Position numbers and translations under genes: made by a program
NCBI GenBank assembly: GCA_022457155.1
Contig: JAJGOT010000275.1
Location: forward strand, 596,001 to 660,000
Direction: 5' to 3'
Source of the DNA: Cladopsammia gracilis
Lineage: Eukaryota; Cnidaria; Anthozoa; Scleractinia; Dendrophylliidae
Length of the DNA stretch: 64,000 nt
Notes under the pieces: generated by a model
Seen by the model: only the letters and a program-made list of their open reading frames with translations
The model's database searches: none
What the model was told of the DNA's origin: nothing
Shown: piece after piece, positions 34,995-44,900 of the stretch
Position numbering within the stretch: position 1 is the stretch's first letter
Layout: the number at the start of each line of letters is the position of its first letter

Positions 34995-35385
34995 GAGATA
35001 CACAATGTATTGTGCGTATCCCAGGTGGGGATACACATATCACTAGTGATATGTGTATCCCAGGAGGGGATACACATATCACTAGTGATATGCGTATCCC
35101 AGGTGGGGATACACATATCACTAGTGATATACGTATCCCAGGTGGGGATACACATATCACTAGTGATATGTGTATCCCAGGTAGGGATACACATATCACT
35201 AGCGATATGCGTATCCCAGGTGGGGATACACATACCACTAGTGATATGTGTATCCCAGGTGGGGATACACAGATCACTAGTGATATGCGTATCACAGGTG
35301 GGGATACACAGATCACTAGTGATGTGCGTATCCCAGGTGGGGATACATATATCACTAGTGATATGCGTATCCCCACTATCCCTCC
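34995..35385. repeat. 39-bp palindromic minisatellite, second block
   Basis: About ten units of GTATCCCAGGTGGGGATACA plus ATATCACTAGTGATAT, all in one polarity. Same unit as 33300-33895. Confidence 0.85.
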
Positions 35386-35389
35386 CTTT

Positions 35390-36240
35390 CGAATAAGTTT
35401 AGCTATAGTGACATGCTGGCATTAATTTTATACACTTTCGGATGCCATCATCTAGATTACCCAGGGAATTTGCTTTCACTCCAGAAAAGTAAGGATTCTT
35501 TCCCCTTCGGGAGACTCGAGACTTGACTCGATGAAATACACAACTTTGTTCGTGATCGGGTAACGCAAAATCCTTTAATACTCCTTTAATACGGAACTTA
35601 TTTTCTATTCACAAAATAAATACCGAAGTACTGCCTTCGGGTACTCATAGCCTCTGCACATTTCGTGTAAAGTTAAGTTAATAGTAAATATTATATTATA
35701 TATGTATAAAAATATATATGTTTTCTATTTGTTTTCACAAGTGTCCACCTCGTACGTTCCCTGCGGACAAAGGTTGCACAAGGGTCAACAGCGATGAGTA
35801 TCTCAGAACATTTATGAGCATACGGTATTCGAATTTATCTAAACTCACGTCCATTCTACACGAGGCGCAAAAAATAATCTGCGTTTGTAAACGGACATTT
35901 CTCGAGAATGGAAGGTCTCATAACAAAACCCATTACAACTCCGTCTATTTCCTGTAGTAGTGACGGTCACGATCTCAGTACGTGCATATTCTTAAACATC
36001 CTCGCTTTCTCGTCTTCTTTGATGACAAGTCGCTTGATCGTTGTGCCATCCTTTTGGTCCTTTTGCTTGTCCAAATAAAATAGCGACTCTAATTTTGGGT
36101 CTAACTCGAAATTTCAGTGGCAAATGGTAATAAAATTAATTTCTCTTGTTTGGTATATTAAGGTGGATACTCATGATTTTTAACATATTCGAAAAGGTTT
36201 CTTTATTTTGTGCTATCCATATTTTAAAGGCTTCACGCGA
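35390..36240. other. Unique spacer within the satellite region
   Basis: AT-rich noncoding DNA with no similarity to the flanking repeat and no gene recognised. Satellite resumes at about 36255. Confidence 0.5.
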
Positions 36241-36660
36241 AATTTCACATGTGAAAGGGATACAGAGGGTACCGGGGGATACACAAAACACGGTAGCCAT
36301 ATTGGAAGGAGATACACATATCACTAGTGATATGTGTACGGGAGTACACATATCACGGGAATACACATATCACTGTGACACCGTCACACACCAGGGGACA
36401 TGTTGCAGCGACAGTTTTCCTCGTGTGACATCCCCGGTTTTGCGAAAAAATTATGTTGCGGGGACACAATTTTGTCCTCGCAACATGTTGCATGAAATTC
36501 AGCTGGTTTGAATTCGTGCGTCATGAAGCGGGGACAAAATGACCCCCATTTCGATGTCGCATCGTGTGCACTGCTCTTGCAAACTGTGCTCGCTACAAAA
36601 TAGAAATGAACCAATAAAAACGCGCCATTGATTATCCCATGAGACTTCAGTAGCAGTCTT

Positions 36661-36852
36661 TCAAGATGGCGGCCTTGGGGGTATCCTCTTCTGCAAGCTC
36701 CTTAAAATGGTGTAGTAGGCTCCTTTTTCTTCTCTTCTTTTCAGCCACTCGCGTATCCATCGTTTTCGGTCAAGGTAATTACACATTTCTTTATCTAGTA
36801 ACATCATTGACAGTAGTAGAAGCTTCTTTTTCCTAACCATAGAGTCCGCCAC
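36661..36852 (-). pseudogene. Harbinger transposase N-terminal vestige
   Basis: The minus frame reads DRKRWIREWLKRREEKGAYY then TILRSLQ, which matches the N-terminal signature of PIF/Harbinger transposases (R-W-W-V-R-P-W type, R-R-E-E-x-G-A-Y). It stops soon after, lacking the DDE catalytic region. Confidence 0.62.
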
Positions 36853-36934
36853 CTTTCTTTGCTCGTATACTAGTTCCCAGGTGCCCTCAGTGATTCCTGT
36901 GATTTTTATACCTCAATCCGCTTTGTGTGCACCA

Positions 36935-37081
36935 GGCCCCGGTTGTTCAAAAGGTGGATAGCGCTATCCACCGGATAAATCACTGACCAGTGAATAAGCA
37001 TTAACAAAATCCATTGTGTTATCCACTGGATAGTGATTTATCCGGTGGATAGCGCTATCCACCTTTTGAACAACCGGGGCC
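36935..37081. mobile_element. 147-bp palindromic MITE
   Basis: GGCCCCGGTTGTTCAAAAGG and CCTTTTGAACAACCGGGGCC are exact inverses; GGTGGATAGCGCTATCCACC is itself a palindrome in each arm. The hairpin covers nearly the whole length, with a centre near 37008. Confidence 0.85.
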
Positions 37082-37186
37082 AGCTTGCGTACTGTCTCTG
37101 CAACATGCGCCTATGCTGTGCACACGAAGGGGCTTGTCCCCGCTTTATGTTCCCGCAACATGTCCCCTAGTGTGTGCCGGCCTTAA

Positions 37187-38280
37187 GTTCCAAGACTGTT
37201 GCTCGCGGGATCAGCTGCATGTGGAGTTGAATCTAAGTCCTTTGGCAGCTTCGTTCCCAGTCGTCCTTGTCGCGACATCGAATGTGACGTCACCCGTCAA
37301 GCAGCTCCAAGCCCTCGCCTTCGCTTGCTTAGCGCGTTGAGGCCTGGAAACGAGATTGAGCCTTCGTCGATTTTATAATAACTGTACCACAGTGGTTAAC
37401 TCGTTAAGTTAACTAGTTGTTTTGCTGGCAAATTATGGAAATTGTACCTTGTTAAATACATTTGGTCATTTCTTAGTGACAAATATATTTGTAGGCCATA
37501 GTGCGACTTTTCGCAACGTCAGCGTTAGAAATAAGCATAAAAATTGACTTCAATGGATGTAAATCCCGTTTAGTCTGTATACACATGGTAGAACTTCTTA
37601 TGTATCAGAAAAAGTAATGCCGGCATGAAGTGGGTTCACATGAATGCCGTAATGTCTTCCACCTTGCATTTGATGAAAACGTTTTATTTTACATTGTAAA
37701 GTTCTCTATACAATGACTAACAGTGCCAACTGATTGTTCAGACCGTTCATCATACAAGATGTCGGATTAAAAAATGTGGCCTTGTAAATTTTATTCCAAA
37801 AGATAAAGCTATGTCTTTTAACGAGCCATGTCACAGTGGTTTCCGCAACATGAGACGGAACAACAACTCGAAGGATGAAAGTGCCGGATCTTTTGCAAAC
37901 CTGGATCAGTTCTATTTTATTTCTTTTCAGTTTTTCGCGTTGCCGTTGGGATCAGTCTGCCGTCTATTTTCAAGTACCCCTTTAGAAGACTCGCTAAAGA
38001 TAGACAACATGGATCAAAGTTACCCAATTTCAAAAAAAAAAAAACATCGGAAGAAACACACGCGGAAATATCGTTCGGGTATAACGAAGGGCGCGCATGT
38101 CTGCACTTTAAATGAAATAAATATTGTTATTACGGGAAATATGGTTAATTTGATTTCATTCTCCATACCAAAAATGTAACATATCTTTTTATATATTTCG
38201 TTTATGTTTTTCATTCTTCACACCAAGATTATACCAAATCATTCCATATAATTAGAAAATAAAGTTATTCCATCCTTCTT
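37187..38280. other. Intergenic, no gene seen
   Basis: No recognisable coding sequence. The small frame 37811-38179 has no family signature. Confidence 0.5.
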
Positions 38281-38568
38281 TTAGAGCAGTTTTCAATTGA
38301 GTGTGAAAAGTAATTACACAATTACTTTGGTTTTTCATTGCTACGCTTTGTGATTGGCTAAAAAATCTCGCGCCACTTTCTCGACAAATCAGAAGTAAAA
38401 CCAAAACCAATCGTGACTTGCTCGCACGCGTTTTCCCGCGCTTGGCGCCGCCGACATGTAATTGCTTCGAGCTCTGATTGGTTCAATGGATTGTTTACGA
38501 CTGCTGTGATTGGTCAGAGTAATTATTTTGGTTTTGGTTTTACCACACTCAATTGAAAACTGCTCTAA
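38281..38568. mobile_element. TTAGAGCAGTTTTCA TIR MITE, full length
   Basis: The ends TTAGAGCAGTTTTCAATTGA and TCAATTGAAAACTGCTCTAA are inverted. The interior has ATTGGTTTTGGTTTTA and GGCGCCAAGCGCGGGAAAAC-type words. Other copies: 44475-44761 (full, inverted), 42807-42894 and 43371-43512 (partial). Confidence 0.82.
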
Positions 38569-38696
38569 TATCAATTTACTGCATTACATAGCTACCACAT
38601 TTCCTAATTATTGTTAATACTCGGGTAATAGCATTGAATAAAACGTTTCTTTGGACTTGAAGGTTATACCTATCACATACGGTTTCTTAACCCTTT

Positions 38697-38995
38697 CACT
38701 CCCAGAGTCAATTATGAAGACATGGAGTGCAGTTCTCACTTTTGAGTCAATGATGAAGACATGTAATGTAGTTCTAACTTTTGAGTCAATTATGGAGACA
38801 TGTAGATAGTTCTAACTTTTGAGTCTGTGGACGAAATCCTAGGGTGTGACCATTCAAATGAAACCTCTTTGGCAGTGCTTTTGCATGGTACCATTTGTTC
38901 TAACTTTTGAGTTTGTTTTTCAATATTTTACAAAATGAAATTTGGGATTTTTCTTGAATTTTGATGTTTGGCACTCTTGGGAGTGGAAGGGTTAA
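38697..38995. mobile_element. TTAA-flanked ACCCTTTCACT MITE with internal tandem repeats
   Basis: Ends TTAACCCTTTCACTCCCA and GGGAGTGGAAGGGTTAA. Words of the form TTCTAACTTTTGAGTCAATT plus ATGGAGACATGTA occur about four times near 38700-38905. 39590-39735 is a further fragment of the family. Confidence 0.75.
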
Positions 38996-40051
38996 AATAC
39001 GAGGGGCCTGTCATACCAGTTTCCTTTGCATAACAGTATACACCAAATTGAAGAAACGTTGTCGGGTGAAAAGCATAAACCATGAACGATGCGACACAAA
39101 GGTTTACTGGGAAATAGGGTAAATTAACCTTCGTCTCTAACAGAATACACCTTATATCAACACAAGATGCATGAATCATGCTCTAAAATGTCTCAGGCAA
39201 AGAAAACATCTTGATTATCGAGAAATGGAATATTACTCAGCTTGCCAATGCTGCCTATCCATAATCCCATTCGGTCTCATCGTTCATGGTTTATGCTTTT
39301 CACGGGTCAACGTTTCTTCAATTTGGTGTAATCATAAATTCATTACAGATAGTCTAAAGTTCTCAAGAAAAAATCCGGCAAATGAAAAAATAATTATGAC
39401 GAAATCATAAACAAATTCATATAGTTAGAAATATAATTGTATCAATGTGCAATTGCAAAAAAGAAAATACTACAAATCACCATAACCACGTATCAAATTT
39501 TGTAATGATTCTGTGGAAGAAATCCTAAACGATCAGAGTGAAAGCTACTGAGCAGTTTTTTGATGTGGCGTTTACGTCCAGGATTGCATTTCATTTCACC
39601 TCAAGAAATATTCAGTGAAAAAATTCAAGAAAAATCGCAAATTTCACTTTGTAAAATACTGATATGAAAAAGCAGTGCTGAAGAACCGTCTTTCGTTTGA
39701 ATGCTTTCAATTTAGGATTTCGTTCACAGACTTACTCGACCCTACGAATTGAGGTTAGGTATTGGCACCAATTCCTTAACTTGACTTATTACACTCTCGA
39801 CCTTGTAATTTTGTAAGGATATAACGGACACGGAAAGAAAAAGAAAAACGGAAGGCAAACTTTAACTCGCTGCCGTACAGGCACGAGTAATTAGGCTAGA
39901 ACAGACCATGATTTTTTTTCTCTTTCCAGAATTGGTTGATTTCGTTTCCTTGGCGTTTTAGTATTATTTTGTACATAAGTAAAGGTATTGTGGCATGGTT
40001 TTGAACACAAAAAGGTCAAACTCCACGCGACACTGCACCTTTAATTATTAA

Positions 40052-40412
40052 TAGAGAGCTTAAGCAACCACAACGGTGACGGCAGCGAGAACGGCACAAA
40101 ACAGGCCAGGCCTCTGCACGTGTTGCACGTGCGTTTTACATTTTGGTACATTTCTTTGCCGTTCCCTGCAAAACAACAACGTCAAATGATCAAATTATAG
40201 GTTTTATGGAGAACGTGAACACGCGACGGTTAATTTTCCTTTCTCCATTTGAACTGGTAATCCATTCCTTCAAATTTAGCTCCTGGACAATCCAGACATA
40301 TGAGACAAACTTAACAAATTGGAACAACTGCAAAGTAGTTTAAAAAAGCGCGAATCCTTTTTTCAAGTGACGTTTTTCATGGCGTTGCCGTCGTCGTTGC
40401 TTAAGCTCTCTA
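40052..40412. mobile_element. AGAGAGCTTAAGCAAC TIR MITE
   Basis: The left end TAGAGAGCTTAAGCAACCAC and right end GTTGCTTAAGCTCTCTA are inverted, with ACGGTGACGGC/GCCGTCGTC continuing. 361 bp, noncoding. Confidence 0.78.
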
Positions 40413-41008
40413 ATCACTCTGACGTCGACCAACAGAGAGAAAATATCATTATAGAAATATCAACAAATAAAATGTTCATCAGTAGAGACAAATTAAATTA
40501 AAAATGACATTGAAATCGCACACAGCATACATGTATATCGCGGTGGATAAAAAAAAAATCGACATAAAACTCACAGTAGAAAATATTCTCTCCTTTTCAC
40601 AATTCATTTTGCAATTTTTGAGAATTCGAAAGTTCACTTCAATATATAAATATATAGATCCCACAGTCCTCTTTTTCGCTTCACTAAATTTTCGCTTTTT
40701 CAATACATGGCGAAAAATGCAACAACCTAATACATCCAGTGAATATTTCCCACAATACGGCATATAGCATGGGAACTGTCAGCATAAAGAGCTAATATAT
40801 TCATAATTCATTCACAAATAAACAAATAATACCTTGTTATCAAGAAATGGAAAGCAAGCTAAATATGTGGAGAACCGATTACAAGACAAATCAAAGAACC
40901 TGCTGAACAAATGTGTAATTGTATCCTGTTTAATTGGGTGACAGAAAATAATACTTTACTTAATTCCTCCAATTACCCAGTGGTTAAAATAATTATCTAC
41001 TTTAATTC

Positions 41009-41322
41009 TTAAGGGAAATTCCACTGTTATAACAAATTGATGTTACATTGATGGAAATAAAGTCTAAATTTCAATTATTTTAATAAGAAGTGGAAAGAAA
41101 ACTTAGTGCGCCGCCATTTTTAGTTTTTATGACGTCACATAGCGTCAATTAACCATATACGTCATTAAAAAATTCAAAATGGGGGCGCAAAAGCAAAAAT
41201 ATGAGACATTCATATCCAATACTTTTTGTGCACTAAAATTTTCGTTCCAATTGTTATTAAAGGAATCGAAATTAAGAGAAATATAACGCCAATTTGTTAC
41301 AAAAGTAGACGTTCCCTTTAAA
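41009..41322. mobile_element. TTAA-ended MITE, AGGGAA...ACAAATTG
   Basis: TTAAGGGAAATTCCACTGTT with TAACAAATTG is mirrored by CAATTTGTTA and GACGTTCCCTTTAA. TTAA lies at both ends, 314 bp, no ORF. Confidence 0.72.
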
Positions 41323-41745
41323 CCATTGAAAATATATATGACATCATTATATCACGTCTTCTCTGCTACAACTGTTTCTCAGAAGAACTATACCTTGAAT
41401 AAGCTCGACGTAGTGCACAAGAGAGCCTGCACAGTGATTCTCAAACACATTAATGATTCATGAAGAGAGAACAAACGAAATCTCCACCATGCAGTTCAGG
41501 CGTTTTGTTTGTTTGTTTTTGGTGGGCGAGTGCTGAATTTAGTGTGTGGTCGCCATTTTGGTTTTGCACAGCGTCGGGGGCTGGGAGGAGTGAGCCCTTG
41601 GTCGCATCTTTTGACTTGCCTCAGTCTGCGGTCTTTATAACATAGCGTTCGTCCGCCCCCCAAATACGCCTGCTTTACGGGCTATCATAAATTTGGTGAA
41701 CGTTTGCTTTGAATTTCTCCAAGAATTATGAATGGTTTGCGAAGC

Positions 41746-41888
41746 TAAATCAAACACTCGAAAGAGTGTTTTATCAGGTATCCAAAAACCTTGAAGTCAG
41801 TTCAAGAAACTCGGCTGTATCTCGTTTTTTCAACCCACTTCTTGGTGTATGGATATCCTGATGAAACACTCTTCCTTGTGTTTGATAT
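41746..41888. mobile_element. CAAACACTC foldback MITE, copy 2
   Basis: Same layout as 21314-21455 (GGTATCCAAAAACCTTGAAG; GGATATCCTGATGAAACACT). It ends about 90 bp below the glycogen synthase stop, so it may fall in that gene's 3' UTR. Confidence 0.68.
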
Positions 41889-41977
41889 ATCTTACGTCGA
41901 GCGAAGGACAAACTTCTATTCTACATTACTGTTTGAGGTTCGTCAATTTGCATTCTTCATTGTTAGAGTTCACAAGC

Positions 41978-44900
41978 TCAATCGTCAAACAGTCGATGTT
42001 TGGTGTCTTCTTCATCTTCATCTTCTTCCGAGCCACACTCAGACGGTGCAGGGGATGGCGGCGCAGAGCCTGGGCGCGGGTAGCTAAAACTAGCGGGCTG
42101 AAAACAAGAAAAGCAGGTTTTACGTGAAATCTAGTTCTATTTTTTGTCAGTCAAAACAACCTAATAAGAGGTTCTGAATAACAGAAGGGCAAAATTCTGA
42201 GTTGTTCGTTACGTCTTTGACTCCTACTAGAAGCCAATTCTAAAATCCTTATTCTGTGTTGTACCCTCTCGTTTCTCAGATGGGGAGAGTTACCATTCTG
42301 GCCGTTTCTGAGTTATAAGGTAACTGCATTCGCCACTTTAGAAACGAGGAAACTGGGCCGAGTGAACTTTCGCAACGACTTCTGGGACGGTTACTGGGGG
42401 CAGAGACAAAAGAAGCGTCCTCTGTAACGATCCCAGAAGTCGTTGCGAATGTTCACTCGGCCCAGTTTCCTCGTTTCTACAGTGACGAATTGAGTCTCTC
42501 TGATAACACCACGAATCCGTGTTCTGCAAGGGACTTCTGCGTGGAGGCTTTGCCTCTTTAAGCATTTTGTCTTATAGAATTACAAAACCTTTCGTCTACT
42601 CGAGAAAATATGTCAAGATATTGTTTGCCGGTCTAAATTTTTGTCAAAACAATGAATACAAACAAACAGCCATACAAAAACAAACACAACGCAATGAGTC
42701 TTACCATTTCATCCACTAAACTCGGTTTCTCGTATTTGTCAGGGTGAAGATAATGCAAAGCAAGCAACCGAGCCCGTGTGTAGTACTGAAATAATAATCA
42801 GATGTGTTAGAACAGTTTTCATTTGAGTGTGGTAAAACCAAAACCAAAGTAATTACTCTGACCAATCACAGAAGTCGTAAACAATCCAATGAACCATGGG
42901 GTTTTTTTAACGATAGTAATTTGCCCCCCTCCCCTCCCCCCACCCACCCACCAATTTTACGTTTTACTACACAGACATAAGTGCTCTCGAACGCACTCCC
43001 GTAATCCATGATTACTACTAGTATACTGAGAATAGAGCAGTCTAATGCCTGTGCAAGTGACCGGGCACTTCAAGTTCTTATAGATTCATTTACCTTTATA
43101 TCAACAGTTCCCATACATGATTTGGATCATATCATTTTATTCGCTCTTACAAAGAAAACCGGAGTTTAGTTCTAATTTGGTAAGCTTCTAGATTCAAAAT
43201 TTCACTGACCCGATGGAGACTCTTCCAATCCAGAAGTTCACTTAGCCGCTCAGTTCTGTTTCTCTGAATAATCCGTTGTCTTCTGGTAAGCTTGCAAAAG
43301 CTCATCATGTACTGAAACACAAACAATTAACTCATTCATTTATGAAACAAGAACTAATAATACAGTATATTACAACGGTTTTCATTTGAGTGTCGTAAAA
43401 CCAAAACCAAAAAGTATTTACTCTGACTAATCATAACAGTGGTAAACAATCCAATGAACCAATCAGAGCTCGAAGCAAATAGATGTAGCCGGCGCCAAGC
43501 GCGGGAAAACGCGGTGGTCTAGTGGTTAGCGCGTCAGACTTTCAACCTGAAGGTCGGTGGTTCGAGCCTGGGCTCTGCCGTCGTGTTGTTTTCTTAGACA
43601 AGAAACTTTACTCCACATTGTCTCTCTCCACCCAGGTGTATAAATGGATACCGGCGACATAATGCTAGCTTTGCGATGGACTAGCATCCCATTCAGGAGG
43701 GAGTAGCAATACTCTCAGTCGCTTTATGCTGCAGAAACCGGCCGGGGTTAAGCTGCGGTAGTTGTGAGCCATTAGGCTTGTGAAGACTTACCTTTTTGTG
43801 TTCTTACAGTCAAAATACTCAGCGCGTTCTGCTGTCATTTGGGAATGACTTTCATTAATCAGGAACGGATTGCATTATTGATTAATCGGGAACCGATTGC
43901 ATTATTGAAATCAAAATTCAGGTTTAACATTGATTATTGGAATCTTCCAACGGTAGCCTCATTCGAAATAACAAATGTTGATTGGTTTATTTACTGACAT
44001 CAGTCAAATGTTCACAGGCGACATACGAAATCGTTGGCCGCTGTTGGTTTCAGTGAATTCGGTCGCTTGGACTTCATAGGAAATTTTCTTCACTTTCCGT
44101 GAAAAATTTCTCTTCCAGTACATTAGCATTTTAAGAATTCTTCGGAGTTTTATAAATTCAGAGCTTCTTCACGTCAAAAAAATACTCAGTGTTGAAGTTT
44201 TGTTGAGCAAACAGAAATAGGTCAAATGTGTCAAGCCGCCAACTGTCGCCTGCTTTGCACGTGAACATTCGCATGATGTCAATAACAAACCAATCGGCAT
44301 TCGTTATTTCGAATGAGGCTGCCGTTTGAAGATTCCGATAATCAATTTTAAACCTGAATTTTTGATTTCAATAATGCAATCCGTTCCCGATTAATGAAAG
44401 TCATTCCCAACGGATAAGCGGAACACGCTGAGTATCTTGACTGTATCTGTATACAACTAAAGACTTCATTACAATAGAGTGGTTTTTAGTTGAGTGTCGT
44501 AAAACCAAAACCAAAGTAATTACTCTGGCCAATCACAGCAGACGCAGACAATCCAATGAGCCAATCACAGCTCGAAGCAAATACATGTAGCCGGCGCCAA
44601 GCGCGGGAAAACGCGTGCGAGCAAGTCACGATTGGTTTTGGTTTTAGTTCTGATTGGTTTAGAAAGTGGCGCCAGATTTTTTTAGCCAGTCACAAAGCGT
44701 AGCAATGCAAAACCAAAGCAATTGCGAAATTACTTTCGACACCCAACTGAAAAGCGCTCTATAATAACACATACTGATTCCCAAAGGAAATTAGCGTTAA
44801 TATCTAAACAAATTCTCATATCTAGAACTATGAGAAACATAAAGGAACCACTAAGGAGAATTTGAATGTTGAGATGCTTACCTGCGTAAGTTCTTGGATG

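Larger units (their letters stand above)
30396..36382. mobile_element. Palindromic satellite array bounded by inverted GGCCGGTGTCACAG ends
   Basis: The left edge AAAGGCCGGTGTCACAGTGA (30396 on) is matched in inverse at the right by CACTGTGACACC (36371-36382). Almost everything between is made of the palindrome ACACATATCACTAGTGATAT and its variants, with SpeI ACTAGT at many centres. Sub-arrays: units of about 180-190 bp (30890-32990), 39-bp units (33300-33895, 34995-35380), inverted long units (34575-34990). Unique spacers are at 30520-30890 and 35390-36240. The terminus and TAA-like flank suggest a Harbinger-type MITE that has amplified internally. Long open frames on both strands (MCIPTWDTHITSD-like) are artefacts of the repeat. 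Confidence 0.8.
36383..37186. mobile_element. PIF/Harbinger-like element remnant
   Basis: The inverted ends ACACACCAGGGGACATGTTG (left) and CAACATGTCCCCTAGTGTGT (right) are followed on the right by GCCGGCCTTAA. It carries a vestige of a transposase N-terminus (36661-36852) and a nested palindrome (36935-37081). The left outer terminus is missing where it abuts the satellite. Confidence 0.7.

Noticed and set aside
30396..35385. A CRISPR array
   Set aside because: Repeats are palindromes with no unique spacers, in a clearly eukaryotic setting.
43511..43580. A functional tRNA-Glu gene
   Set aside because: The tRNA head runs into a SINE body with other copies in the window, and the acceptor stem does not close.
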